Shown piece after piece: positions 21,895 to 33,060 of a stretch of 64,000 nucleotides of DNA (position 1 is the first letter of the stretch; each line of letters opens with the position of its first letter). Source of the DNA: Reticulitermes speratus (Eukaryota; Arthropoda; Insecta; Blattodea; Rhinotermitidae); contig JAJKFL010000330.1 of NCBI GenBank assembly GCA_021186555.1, positions 33,085,944 to 33,149,943 on the forward strand. Direction: 5' to 3'. The translations under genes were made by a program, and so were the position numbers. The notes below the pieces were generated by a model that worked only from the letters and a program-made list of their open reading frames with translations, made no database searches and was not told the DNA's origin.

Positions 21895-22250
21895 ACTAAC
21901 TAACTAACTTACTAACTAACTCCAAGGAGCAGAGGTCGTCTTCAGAAGCTAATACTGTAGTTCCTCAGCTAGTAAACAAATTTCCCAAATTTCAGGGAAA
22001 CTTAAGTTTCATTACCACGTTCCAAACACCCTGCCACTCGTTCCTGCCCTGAGACAGACAAGCCCAGTCCACGCTGTCTCATCCTATTCCTTTACGATCC
22101 GTTTTAATATTCTCCTACCATCTACCCCTAGGTCTTGCAAGTGGTCCCTTTACTTAAGTTTTCCCCACTAAAATTTCGTATGAACTCCTCTTCACTCACG
22201 TGCGTGCTATGTGACCTGTCCATATCCTCATTGGCTTGATAACCGTAGTA
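21895..22250 (-). mobile_element. LINE 3' end, reverse copy
   Basis: AACTCCAAGGAGCAGAGGTC, then CTCAGCTAGTAAACAAATTTCC, is the complement of the LINE tail seen at 29150-29215. It continues diverged to about 22250. Confidence 0.6.
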
Positions 22251-22869
22251 ATATTTGGTGAGGAGTATACATCACCAGGCTCCTAATTATGCAGTTGTGT
22301 ATTGGCCAGCAGTAACGGCTATTTTCCGTTTAAAAGTAACCGGTACGAATGTAGGTACCGGACCGTGAACTGAGATATTTACAGACGTTTCGTTAACGTA
22401 ATAGTTACAGCTGACTCGTTAAGGAATCCAACCACAAGATAATACGTTTCAATGGTGCAACACACGGCTAGGTCACTTCCACTTAGTCGAGCTGCCATGT
22501 TGTTATCATTCAGGAATACAAAATGTCCGCATTCAATTTGACTTGAAATTTGAATACGTACAGTACCGCGCAAGATTCTTATTTTACAGCACAACGGCCC
22601 TTTATGAAAACCAAATTCTGTTGAAATGGAAAAGTAGGATAAGGCTACAATCGATAAGAAAGCAATGTCGCGGAGATTGGAAATCCTTTTGAAGCATTCG
22701 CATATCAAAATACAAGACTGGCTCTTCGCTGTGACAGACAGTCCATCTGAAATCAATATCTGTTCACAAGCAAGTCAGAAAAAGGGGGGAGGGGACTGTA
22801 CGTTTTCTTTCCACTCCTAAACATCGACATTCAAAAGCGAAGATATGAAACACATTTCGCGGTCAACAT

Positions 22870-23392
22870 TTAGGTTTGTTTTTGGTACGAAATCGTCAGA
22901 AAGAACAGTCCAAAAGAATAGTCCAAAAGAATAGTCCAAAAGAACAGTCCAAAAGAGCAGTCAAAAAGAACAGTCAAAAATTTTGGTACGAAATCGTCAG
23001 AAAGAACAGTCCAAAAGAAGAGTCCAAAAGAACAGTCAAAAATTTTGGTACGAAATCGTCAGAAAGAACAGTCCAAAAGAACATTCCAAAAGAAAGTCCA
23101 AAGAACAGTTCCCAAAAGAACAGTCCAAAAGAAGAGTCCAAAAGAACAGTCAAAATTTTGGTACGAAATCGTCAAAAAAACAGTCCAAAAGAACAGTCAA
23201 AAATTTTGGTACGAAATCGTAAGAAAGAACAGTCCAAAAGAAAGTCCAAAAGAAAAGTCCAAAAGAACAGTCAAAAATTTTGGTACGAAATCATCAGAAA
23301 AAACAGTCCAAAAGAAGAGTCCAAAAGAACAGTCAAAAATTTTGGTACGAAATCGTCAGAAAGAACAGTCCAAAAGAACAGTCCAAATGCGA
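22870..23392. repeat. Hierarchical minisatellite of AAAAGAACAGTCC units
   Basis: Short units AAAGAACAGTCC/AAAGAAGAGTCC/AAAGAACAGTCA of 12-13 bp are grouped into larger blocks separated by TTTTGGTACGAAATCGTCAG, recurring about every 55-80 bp. Lys/Ser-rich open frames across it (KEQSKRTVQKN) are composition artefacts. Confidence 0.95.
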
Positions 23393-23399
23393 ACGATAT

Positions 23400-24411
23400 A
23401 TCAAGTTAATGCGTCACAGGACCCTGTAAGAGCAAGAGTAACATCAGTGCTGTGGTTGTTTCGTACTTCTGTATCAACTGCAGTGCCAAACGAGACGGAC
23501 GGAACGACCGAAAGTCGCAGTCAAGTAGGTAGCAATCGGGAGGTCACAGGTTCAAATCTCGGTACGGGGTACGGATATGTTGACTGTGGTCTGTCGTGGA
23601 TATTTAGAGACCCAAAAGGACAAGACAGGCAATGTACGTATAACGTAACACTGAGGCGCTTGTCTGTAGCCTTAGTTATCCAACATGCAAAGCGCATGCG
23701 CCGTATTATATTGTTATCTGTGGAGTGTCCGGCTCTACCATATTTTTCCACATTATCTCATAAACGGCACACTTTTCAGAAAAAAGTTATATAACATAAA
23801 ACGCGTGTTTTGATTTTCTCTACAACTTTTGTCTGAAACATTTCTCATTCTAAGAAGAATTCGGCGAGATATTATCATAAATATACGTAGGTCTTCATGC
23901 AAAGTACCAGCTATTCGTGTCAGATTTTAACGAAACTTTAATTCTGTCGACATATTTGCTTAAAATACTTCTATGAGATTTCTTCGTCTGTCAGTAACAC
24001 ATTTCAAATCGATCATCATCGAGATATCGTAAGTGGGAGACTTAAAATCGATATAATTTAAACGTCGATATCTCGACGTTTACAATCGATCATGCTCGCT
24101 GCCCAACTGTTCATTCAATCTCAGTTCATACCTTCCAGAGAACACAACCTGTCGGTTATGAAAACCAAAACGGCTAGATATACAAACAGTTACATTACGC
24201 TTAGGGTCATATCGATCTAGTTAGTGATACATGTTAATAAAAAAAAAACTTTCGTAAGCTACACCGAATGTTGTTGCCAGGTTACGAGCACGCATGAAGG
24301 CTTCAGACTAAAAGCCACTCTTCAAGGCAGAACGTTAAAATAAATTGCGACGATGCTGCCATCTCTAATTTCCTTAATATCCGTACCGAATTTCCCGAAA
24401 ACGGGTCACTC
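23400..24411. other. Fur2 intron, nothing further recognised
   Basis: Plain AT-rich sequence. 23500-23580 contains GGGAGGTCACAGGTTCAAATC, a B-box-like word that may be an old SINE head. Confidence 0.4.
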
Positions 24412-24580
24412 AGAGCTTCAATTCTTTAACCAACGAACAAACCTTTTATTTTTTCTCACTTCTATCTACCCTACAAATGTTTCGACCGTATTTTGGTCAT
24501 CATATCATTGGCCGAAACATATGTAGGGTAGATAGAAGTAAGAAAATAAAAGATGCATTCGTTGGTTAAAGAATTGAAGC
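24412..24580. repeat. Foldback element, about 75-bp arms
   Basis: CTTCAATTCTTTAACCAACG (24417) to CTACAAATGTTTCG is mirrored by CGAAACATATGTAGGGTAGA to CGTTGGTTAAAGAATTGAAG. Shares terminal sequence with the inverted repeat at 20905-21394. Confidence 0.85.
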
Positions 24581-25300
24581 TTATAGCTAAGATGAACGAT
24601 GAATATAACATAAATTGGGTCACTCAGAGTTTTATAAAATTTAATACCGTGGTTACATCATGAACGGACGGACAGATATTCTTAGCTTGCTACAACATAA
24701 ACGACGTCTTGTCCGCCTTCTCCTTCTTCTCTATCTTCTTCTTCTTTCTCTCCTACCTCCTATGGCTCTCCTCAACCTTTCCTGGCAGTGGACTCTCCTG
24801 TTTCTCTTGCCTGCCTTGAATAATCCGACAGTGCATTCACCGTAACAAACTCATTACCAATTTCTAAACACATGCCCAGTAAAATACAGATTTTTACAGC
24901 GGATAGCAGTTCTGTGCTCCAAGGTTGTCACACAGTGTACGTAACCTTGTGACCTCATTTCCTGTCAAAAAAAAAAGTGTAATGCCAATTACATAAAAAG
25001 CAGTACCGGTGTGTAGAAAGTGAACGAGGTGCAGTTGCTACGGACAGGGGAGACGAACTAATTAGTTAATTAATTTCGTGAACGCACAACAGTATGTGGT
25101 CCGGCGACTACAGTGAGATACAAAAATTCAGTCCCCAGTAACCGATAAAATGATCAAAACCGCTCACTTTAGAAATTTCTTGAATGGTATTCTATTTTTT
25201 TTTTTCCTTTTCTTCAGATCAGTTGAAAGGCTTAACCGTAGGAGAAAGGATAATATTAAAATAAAATCAACGTATAGCTCAATATTATTATTAGTTACTA

Positions 25301-27779
25301 CATACGTAATGCGAATGTCGCGGGTTCGATTCCCGATGTTGTCATTGGAATTGTTCATTGTCATAATCCTTTCGGCCGCACTATGGCCCCGGGGTCGACT
25401 CAGCCTTTAACAGAAATGAGTACCAGGAATATTTCCTGGGGGTAAAAACGGCCGGTGCGTAGGGCTGACAACCTTACCACCTTCATGAAATTACTGTCTA
25501 GAAATCTGGAAGCCTCAACCTCCTGGAACCCTAAGGGCCTGTCCAGGTTTGTAGTGGGATTGCTTTACCCTTTACATACGTAATTCGAAGGTTGCGGGTT
25601 CGATTCCCTATGGTGTCATTGGAATTTTTCATTGTCATAATCCTTTCGGCCGCACTATGGCCCCGGGGACGACTCAGCCTTTAACAGAAATGAGTACCAG
25701 GAATATTTCCTGGGGGGTAAAACGGCCGGTGCGTAGGGCTGACAACCTTACCACCTTCATGAAATATTGTCTAGAAATCTGGAAGCCTCAACCTCCTGGA
25801 ACCCTAAGGGCCTGTCCAGGTCTGTAGTGGGATTGCTTTACCCTTTACATACGTAATGCGAAGGTTGCGGGTTCGATTCCCTATGGTGTCATTGGAATTT
25901 TTCATTGTCATAATCCTTTCGGCCGCACTATGGCCCCGGGGACGACTCAGCCTTTAACAGAAATGAGTACCAGGAATATTTCCTGGGGGGTAAAAGCGGC
26001 CGGTGCGTAGGGCTGACAACCTTACCACCTTCATGAAATGATTGTCTAAATCTGGAAGCCTCAACCTCCTGGAACCCTAAGGGCCTGTCCAGGTCTGTAG
26101 TGGGATTGCTTTACCCTTTACATACGTAATGCGAAGGTCGCGGGTTCGATTCCCTATGGTGTCATTGGAATTTTTCATTGTCATAATCCTTTCGGCCGCA
26201 CTATGGCCCGGGTACGACTCAGCCTTTAACAGAAATGAGTACCAGGAATATTTCCTGGGGGGTAAAAGCGGCCGGTGCGTAGGGCTGACAACCTTACCAC
26301 CTTCATGAAATTACTGTCTAGAAATCTGGAAGCCTCAACCTCCTGGAACCCTAAGGGCCTGTCCAGGTTTGTAGTGGGATTGCTTTACCCTTTACATACG
26401 TAATTCGAAGGTTGCGGGTTCGATTCCCTATGGTGTCATTGGAATTTTTCATTGTCATAATCCTTTCGGCCGCACTATGGCCCCGGGGACGACTCAGCCT
26501 TTAACAGAAATGAGTACCAGGAATATTTCCTGGGGGGTAAAAGCGGCCGGTGCGTAGGGCTGACAACCTTACCACCTTCATGAAATGATTGTCTAGAAAT
26601 CTGGAAGCCTCAACCTCCTGGAACCCTAAGGGCCTGTCCAGGTCTGTAGTGGGATTGCTTTACCCTTTACATACGTAATGCGAAGGTCGCGGGTTCGATT
26701 CCCTATGGTGTCATTGGAATTTTTCATTGTCATAATCCTTTCGGCCGCACTATGGCCCCGGGGACGACTCAGCCTTTAACAGAAATGAGTACCAGGAATA
26801 TTTCCTGGGGGGTAAAAGCGGCCGGTGCGTAGGGCTGACAACCTTACCACCTTCATGAAATGATTGTCTAGAAATCTGGAAGCCTCAACCTCCTGGAACC
26901 CTAAGGGCTGTCCAGGTTTGTAGTGGGATTGCTTTACCCTTTACATACGTAATTCGAAGGTTGCGGGTTCGATTCCCTATGGTGTCATTGGAATTTTTCA
27001 TTGTCATAATCCTTTCGGCCGCACTATGGCCCCGGGGACGACTCAGCCTTTAACAGAAATGAGTACCAGGAATATTTCCTGGGGGGTAAAAGCGGCCGGT
27101 GCGTAGGGCTGACAACCTTACCACCTTCATGAAATGATTGTCTAGAAATCTGGAAGCCTCAACCTCCTGGAACCCTAAGGGCCTGTCCAGGTCTGTAGTG
27201 GGATTGCTTTACCCTTTACATACGTAATGCGAAGGTCGCGGGTTCGATTCCCTATGGTGTCACTGCAATTTTTCATTGTCATAATCCTTTCGGCCGCACT
27301 GTGGCCCTGAGGTCGACTCAGCCTTTAACAGAAATGAGTACCAGGAATATTTCCTGGGGGGTAAAAGCGGCCGGTGCGTAGGGCTGACAATCTTACCACC
27401 TTCATGAAATGACTGTCTTCAAATCTGGAAGCCTCAACCTCCTGGAACCCTAAGGGCCTGTCCAGGTCTGTAGTGGGATTGCTTTACCCTTTACATACGT
27501 AATGCGAAGGTCGCGGGTTCGATTCCCTATGGTGTCATTGGAATTTTTCATTGTCATAATCCTTTCGGCCGCACTATGGCCCTGAGGTCGACTCAGCCTT
27601 TAACAGAAATGAGTACCAGGAATATTTCCTGGGGGGTAAAAGCGGCCGGTGCGTAGGGCTGACCTTACCACCTTCATGTGCCGATTGTCTATAAATCTAG
27701 GAGCCTCAACCTCCTGGAACCCTAAGGGCCTGTCCAGGCCTGTAATGGGATTGCTTTACGCTTTACATACGTAATGCGA
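25301..27779 (+). repeat. Tandem array of truncated SINE C, nine copies of about 274 bp
   Basis: Nine head-to-tail monomers begin at about 25315, 25592, 25865, 26138, 26411, 26686, 26959, 27235 and 27511. Each runs from GGTCGCGGGTTCGATTCC (B box) to GGGATTGCTTTACCCTTTA, the same truncated SINE C as at 19341-19604. Every junction contains CATACGTAATGCGA (or AATTCGA), which also flanks the whole array at 25301-25314 and 27766-27779. The target-site duplication is therefore part of the repeat unit. Adjacent monomers are nearly identical. Confidence 0.96.
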
Positions 27780-27884
27780 TTTTTGTCCGTGAATTGTTTG
27801 CTTTCTGTTATTTTTAAAATGAGCGTTAAATTACCTATAAAAAGCGTAAGTTCCGCGTGTTTAAGTTAATTAAGAACCGAGCAA

Positions 27885-28135
27885 TAAATGGCGTAAAGAA
27901 GTCGAGGTACAGCAATCGGCACTAGATATGGAGAGATTGTTAGCTTCAGGCGCTGGCAGTTTTATCCTCGGGGAGAAAAACACTCGGTATCAACTGGACT
28001 AGAGATTGGTTGGGCTCTAGGAATGTCTGGTAGCGGCGGCGGAAAAAAAAACCTCAGCGCCGTCCACAAAGAAACGAACACCGATATTCCGGTCGTGTAC
28101 CCCGTAGCGAAGTCACTATACCGACGGCGCTAATG
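27885..28135 (-). mobile_element. SINE family A, diverged copy
   Basis: Retains the reversed head (CCGTAGCGAAGTCACTATAC), GCACTAGATATGG and CTCGGGGAGAAAAACACTCGG in family A order. Old copy. Confidence 0.5.
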
Positions 28136-28513
28136 CTGCTCACTGAGTTGTCATACGATTTTGCTTTAGTCTATACACAAATTTCCTGCATGTTAAGGGC
28201 ACATGAGACCGTCAGTTGTCAGAATCTGTGTTACATACATTTCCGCTGTACAGTCACAGGTTCAATGCACTCCCACATAGCCTGTCGTTAAAACGGGTAG
28301 TTCGACGTGTCATGTGACATATTAGCAGCTTCAGTTACCTATGACTTTGTTCAACTCTATACGGAACATCAGCTCGTTAACCCTCTAATGCCTAGTGGTT
28401 AGTATATGTACCGTCAGGTTTAGCACTAAATACTCTGCATATTATTTCCCTGTACAGTCACGTTGCATGACACATTGTCATATTCACGGAGGAAAGGCTG
28501 AAGGTGAATGATG

Positions 28514-28746
28514 TCAGGCTTCCGCCGCGATGTAGATGACATCTGCGCTCTTCTGGGATATTACGCAGAGTAGAGAGGTAATCCTGTACCGACGTTTCGG
28601 GACAACGTATCGGTCCCATCTTCAAGGGTCGAGAAGTCCAAGAAGAAACTTTTTGACCCTTAAAGATGGGGAAGATAGGTTGTCCCGAAACGTCGGTATA
28701 GAACCACCACACAATGCTACGTAATATCCCAGAACAGCGTAGATCT
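28514..28746. mobile_element. Foldback element (copy 1)
   Basis: Begins TCAGGCTTCCGCCGCGATGT. GACGTTTCGGGACAACGTAT and CATCTTCAAGGGTC are followed by the reverse arm GACCCTTAAAGATGGGG and TTGTCCCGAAACGTCGGT. Same family as 43177-43412 and 58012-58256; here the arms have diverged. Confidence 0.85.
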
Positions 28747-29215
28747 TATAGGCTGAAGGTGTTTGAGAATATGGTGCGGAGAAAGATATTATGGCGTAAG
28801 AGAGACGAGGTGACAGAGGAGTGGAGAAGACTACATAATGAGGAGCTTCATGATCTGTACTCATCACCAAATATTATTCGGGTGATCAAATAATAAAGAA
28901 TGAGAGGGGCGGGGCATGTAGCACGTGTGGGAGACAGGAGAGGAGAATACAGGGTTTTGGTGGGAGACCTGAGGGAAAGAGGCAACTTGGGAGATCTAGG
29001 CGTAGATGGGAGGATAACATTAAAATGGATCTTTAAGAAATAGACTGGGGGGGGGGGGGGTGGACTGATCTGGCTCAGGATAGGGACAAGTGGCGGGCTC
29101 TTGTGAACGCGGCGATGAACCTTCGGCTTCAATAAAATAAAGGGAATTTCTTGACTAGCTGAGGAACTGTTAGCTTCTCAAGAAGGACTCTGCTCCATGG
29201 AGTTATTTAGTTAGC
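28740..29215 (+). mobile_element. LINE 3' end, decayed (copy 2)
   Basis: The plus strand encodes pieces such as RRKILWRKRDEVTEEWRRLH then [18 protein letters not shown] with a stop, then frames corresponding to the LINE tail. It is interrupted by a G13 run near 29048. 3' end at about 29215 (CTCTGCTCCATGGAGTTA). More complete relative of 5190-5580. Confidence 0.85.
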
Positions 29216-29463
29216 TGGTTACCCACTGGATCAGTAAGCTAACCACCAGCACGCCACGAAAAGTCATAGTAAACTTATGGTATGTGTCTCAGTGCACACC
29301 ATAAAGCATGTAGGCGTGGAGGTATAGCTCCACTTCTTAACCTCGGCCTGTAGACGGAGGTGAGTTGTCGCCACGCCGTGGCCGATTTACCCACGTACTA
29401 ATCATAAAGGCTGCGAGTATGACAACCAGCCACTTGGAAGTGCAGCCAATTTCCGAATCGTCG

Positions 29464-30366
29464 CGTATACCTCAGGTGTAAATCACGTGACGGGTCCTAC
29501 CTCCTATACTGGCGTTGTACGCCACTCCGATATACCTCAGGTGAAAATCACGTAACGGGTCCTACCTCCTATACTGGCGTTGTACGCCACTCCGATATAC
29601 CTCAGGTGAAAATCACGTAACGGGTCCTACCTCCTATACTGGCGTTGTACGCCACTCCGATATACCTCAGGTGAAAATCACGTGACGGGTCCTACCTCCT
29701 ATACTGGCGTTGTACGCCACTCCGATATACCTCAGGTGAAAATCACGTAACGGGTCCTACCTCCTATACTGGCGTTGTACGCCACTCCGATATACCTCAG
29801 GTGAAAATCACGTGACGGGTCCTACCTCCTATACTGGCGTTGTACGCCACTCCGATATACCTCAGGTGAAAATCACGTGACGGGTCCTACCTCCTATACT
29901 GGCGTTGTACGCCACTCCGATATACCTCAGGTGAAAATCACGTGACGGGTCCTACCTCCTATACTGGCGTTGTACGCCACTCCGATATACCTCAGGTGAA
30001 AATCACGTGACGGGTCCTACCTCCTATACTGGCGTTGTACGCCACTCCGATATACCTCAGGTGAAAATCACGTGACGGGTCCTACCTCCTATACTGGCGT
30101 TGTACGCCACTCCGATATACCTCAGGTGAAAATCACGTAACGGGTCCTACCTCCTATACTGGCGTTGTACGCCACTCCGATATACCTCAGGTGAAAATCA
30201 CGTGACGGGTCCTACCTCCTATACTGGCGTTGTACGCCACTCCGATATACCTCAGGTGAAAATCACGTAACGGGTCCTACCTCCTATACTGGCGTTGTAC
30301 GCCACTCCGATATACCTCAGGTGAAAATCACGTAACGGGTCCTACCTCCTATACTGGCGTTGTACG
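29464..30366. repeat. Fur2: 65-bp minisatellite built on a Fur2 splice donor
   Basis: Fourteen copies at an exact 65-bp period (ATACTGGCGT at 29506, 29571 ... 30351), the last being the authentic end of exon 30346-30505. On the gene strand each unit reads ATCGGAGTGGCGTACAACG, then CCAGTATAGGAG|GTAGGACC: 31 coding bases ([11 protein letters not shown]), the GT donor, and about 34 intronic bases. Only a G/A toggle (ACGTGACGG/ACGTAACGG) varies. Confidence 0.97.
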
Positions 30367-30505
30367 CCACCCCGATGCCGCAGTAGCTGTTGAAGGCCAC
30401 GGCTGCCACTTCACCCGCACAGCGCGTTCCGTGTTTGTTGTCCCCGTTGTCCCGAGGCATAGGGTCGTCATCGTTGTCGTTGATATCAGTGCTGGCATGC
30501 TGGTC
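30346..30505 (-). CDS. Fur2: Fur2 exon: catalytic His segment
   Basis: The translation runs from [14 protein letters not shown] through [13 protein letters not shown] to [15 protein letters not shown] holds the catalytic His, and the Asp-rich stretch before it is the usual calcium-binding segment of convertases. The acceptor is TTGCAG|GAC (phase 0) and the donor GGAG|GTAGGA (phase 1), which joins exactly to GTGTCCGC of the next exon to read IGG-VRM. The last 31 coding bases plus the donor are repeated 13 more times immediately downstream in the intron (29464-30345). The exon with the catalytic Asp should precede it but was not found up to 64000. Confidence 0.95.
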
Positions 30506-30595
30506 CTGCAACAAACCGGTCCTTAGATCAGTGCCAGCTGGTAGCTGTGCGGTGTCAAACGGCGTTGAAGGAAACAGCCAGAGACTATCATAATA

Positions 30596-31058
30596 CAGAG
30601 TCGACCTCGGTTATAACATCGTGAAAGGGACTGAATTTCTTTTTCCAGTGGCTCGCCAGCCCCTTGGGGGCCTAGGCCTCCTCATTATCGAGGCTTCACG
30701 ATCATACTCAGACACACCACACTCGGTAGGACTCCTCTGTACGAGTGATCAGCCCGTCGCAGAGACCTCTACCTCACAACAAACAAAACACACAACACTC
30801 ACAACAGACAGACATCCATGCCCCCGGTGGGATTCGAACCCACGATCCTAGTAAGCGAGCGGCCGCAGACCCACGCCTTAGACAGCGCGGCCACTGGGAT
30901 CGGCACTGAATATTTTGTGTCGTTATAAACGAGTGTTGTTATAACCGAGGAGTATAATGTTATGGTTAACAGTGAGGAATTAATTGGTACCGCAGAAATA
31001 TCTGACGTTATAGATGAGGTGTCGTATAAACTGATGTCGTTATAAACGGGTTCGACTG
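30596..31058. mobile_element. Pogo/Tigger-like MITE, interrupted by SINE B
   Basis: Left end CAGAGTCGACCTCGGTTATA preceded by TA; right end TATAAACGGGTTCGACTG. The ends are imperfect inverted repeats of the CAG-TCGA-CC type. A family B SINE (30644-30903) is inserted inside. Confidence 0.65.
30644..30903 (-). mobile_element. SINE family B
   Basis: Head at 30903 (complement reads GCCGATCCCAGTGGCCGCGC), B box GGGATTCGAACCC on the plus strand near 30829, tail CCAGTGGCTCGCCAGCCCCT. ACTGAAT-type duplication on both sides (about 30631 and 30906). Confidence 0.92.
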
Positions 31059-31399
31059 TGTTAACATAAAGGTACAAATATACCTGTTATAGCAATGAAA
31101 GCGTATGGGAGAGTGGAGGTATAAACGAGGAACAAAGATCACTGGGGCAGCTTTATTGCTAATAGGTCAGTTTTTTGAAGAAATGTAAGAGGCCCACAAA
31201 AATTACAGTGAAGTACCAGTAAGTATTTGCAAGGGAATATTATGCAGTAACTGTTACTTGTGTTACTTCTGAGCTGCGATCAAATTGTTTTCCAAAGTGA
31301 TAAATTTTCGGAGTAGAGGAGGTGAGAATTTGTCTGCTGCGGTCCGGGAACTTTTTTTGCCACTGCCAGATTTTGTGAGGACGGCGATATCTGTAGCTC

Positions 31400-31510
31400 A
31401 ACTAACTAACCAACTAACTCCAAGGAGCAGAGTCCTTCTTGAGAAGCTGACAATTTCTCAGCTAGTCAAGAAATTCCCCGCATTTTATGGAACCCCAAAA
31501 GTTCACTACT
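31400..31510 (-). mobile_element. LINE 3' tail, reverse copy
   Basis: CTCCAAGGAGCAGAGTCCTT, then GAGAAGCTGAC and CTCAGCTAGTCAAGAAATTC, complement of the tail at 29150-29215. Confidence 0.7.
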
Positions 31511-31838
31511 CTGTTTGCAAAACATAAAACAATTCTTCACATAGCAGTCACGTGTAATTTGTGCTATAAACACAAAGGCAGATTGTAAAATTTTTTTTTT
31601 TCCATTTCATTGTATTTTAATCGTTTTAGCGTAATTAAATTAATAAATACTGTAATTTTAATTTGTAAGTAGTTAATGTATAATTCATTTCAAATAAATT
31701 TACATATAGTCCTACATTTCTTCAACATACACTGTCACTAATTTTATATTATACGTACCTTGAATTTTGTCATAATTTTAAGTTAAACCAACTAATGTAC
31801 AACAATTATTAACAAAATAAGGTATATTTTGTGACCTT

Positions 31839-32113
31839 TTTTTTATGAAGGGCCCCCGCACCACAGCCTTAAGGCTTTTTGTGCAACCCCAATGAAGATG
31901 ATAGATAAATGAGCAGTTTTTTTTACCAATTTTTACAATTAATGGAGCACCAGTGGAATGAAATCGAAAGGGAAAAAACCGACAACTCGGTGAAAAACCT
32001 GTCCCAGTGCCACTTTGTCCACCACAAATCTCACATGGACTTGACCTGGGACCGAACCCCGGGGCCTCCGTGGTGAGAGGCCGGCGACTAACCGCCTGAG
32101 CAATGGCACGGCC
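31839..32113 (-). mobile_element. SINE family D with TSD
   Basis: The minus strand begins at 32113 with a head GCCATTGCTCAGGCGGTTAG (A-box-like) and a B-box-like GGTTCGGTCCC; the tail AAGCCTTAAGGCTGTGG reads toward 31850. Flanked by TTTTGTGACCTT at 31827-31838 and 32114-32125. Most complete copy of this family in the window. Confidence 0.93.
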
Positions 32114-32565
32114 TTTTGTGACCTTATTATTGTGCATTTGTTGGGTTAACTTTAAACCTAATACATTGTCACTATTATTCCGAAATAATTTTGCCATATT
32201 GTATTTCATTCTTTCCCCCCACCCTCCACCACTGTACATCTACAAACTACAGCCAGTTGTAGTGTCCTATATGCAGTTTATATTCCTACATGAATTTAGG
32301 CACGTGTAACTCTGTAGTGCATAATAACAAACTGAAAAACACGCGTATGCTTTTGAACATGGTCAAATATTTCAGTTATGAAAGCTATATGAAAAATTCG
32401 GAATATTTACAGTATTCGTTATGTATTTGTTTAACAAAGTGAAAAAAACAAGGGGGGAGTTAAATAGCGAAGAAGAGGAAAGACTGACCTTAACGATACG
32501 TTTAAAGCGGAACTCGTGTATTTAAAACAGAGCATCCAGTGTATTAAGAGTATTATTATATTTGT

Positions 32566-32740
32566 GGGCCGCGATAGCTCAGTCGGTATAGCGACTAGCT
32601 ACGGGCTGGACGGTCCGGTGATCAAATCCCGGTGGGGGCGAGATTTTTCGCAGCCGTCCAGACCGGCCCTGGGACCCACCCAGTCTCCCATACAATGGGT
32701 ACTGGGTCTCTTTCCCGGGGATAAAGCGGCCGGGGCGTGG
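32566..32740 (+). mobile_element. SINE family A, 3'-truncated
   Basis: Complete head GGGCCGCGATAGCTCAGTCG with B box GGTGATCAAATCCC, through GGCCGGGGCGTGG. The element then stops abruptly at the LINE fragment, without the usual tail. Confidence 0.9.
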
Positions 32741-33060
32741 CAGCACATTTCAAAACTTTCCACATACTTCTGATCCACTTTCCAAAGTGTCCATGTTTCA
32801 GCACCACACAAAGCTACGCTCCAAATGTAGCACTTTACTAGTTTCTTACTTAAATTTAAGTCCAGTTTGCTGGTGAAAAGATTCTTCTTCTTGTTGAATG
32901 CTGCTTTTACCTTGGCAATGATGTATTTAATTTCACGTGTACACCTGGCATCATTTGTTACCGGGCTACCCAAATAGTTGAAATATTCCACATTCTCACG
33001 CTGTTTTTGATCTATCACTGTTACCATCTTATCCTCCTTCATTTGCCTGGCGTTTATTTT
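32741..33060 (-). mobile_element. LINE C-terminal fragment
   Basis: Minus strand reads MKEDKMVTVIDQKQRENVEY, then FNYLGSPVTNDARCTREIKY, KKNLFTSKLDLNLSKKLVKC and ALCGAETWTLWKVDQKYVES. The FNYLG...D...I..RI-like region and ETWTL are the tail of non-LTR reverse transcriptases. Same family as 15953-16387, covering a more N-terminal part. Confidence 0.9.

Larger units (their letters stand above)
21699..30345. other. Fur2 intron (8.6 kb)
   Basis: Between the His exon and the S1-pocket exon. It contains the 65-bp array, the LINE tails, the foldback elements, the SINE C array and the minisatellite listed separately. 24600-25290 and 28136-28510 have nothing recognisable. 29296-29400 is a weak family A SINE relic. 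Confidence 0.7.
3151..30505 (-). other. Fur2: Furin-like proprotein convertase gene, partial (13 exons)
   Basis: This is a subtilisin/kexin-type serine endoprotease of the secretory pathway. The family cleaves pro-hormones, pro-growth factors and receptors after paired basic residues in the trans-Golgi or at the cell surface. Spliced exons give the catalytic core from the His segment (HGTRCAGE) through the Asn segment (ASGNGG) to the Ser segment (GTSASAP), then a P domain and at least five Cys-rich furin-like repeat blocks. The long Cys-rich tail points to the Fur2/PCSK5-6 class rather than a short furin. The Asp-box exon, prodomain and signal peptide are upstream of the window, and the rest of the tail lies beyond base 1. 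All thirteen donors are GT and all acceptors AG. Phases join except across two exons with one-base frame breaks. The gene is probably functional with consensus errors, but a decayed allele is not excluded. Confidence 0.93.

Noticed and set aside
22876..23794. Lys/Ser/Gln-rich frames of 177 and 249 codons
   Set aside because: Translation of the nested minisatellite; no conserved domain and no splice borders.
32566..32645. tRNA gene (A and B boxes, GATAGCTCAGTCGG)
   Set aside because: It is the head of a SINE found in several copies, with no acceptor stem pairing and a SINE body following. The same applies to 43918, 38096 and 47939.
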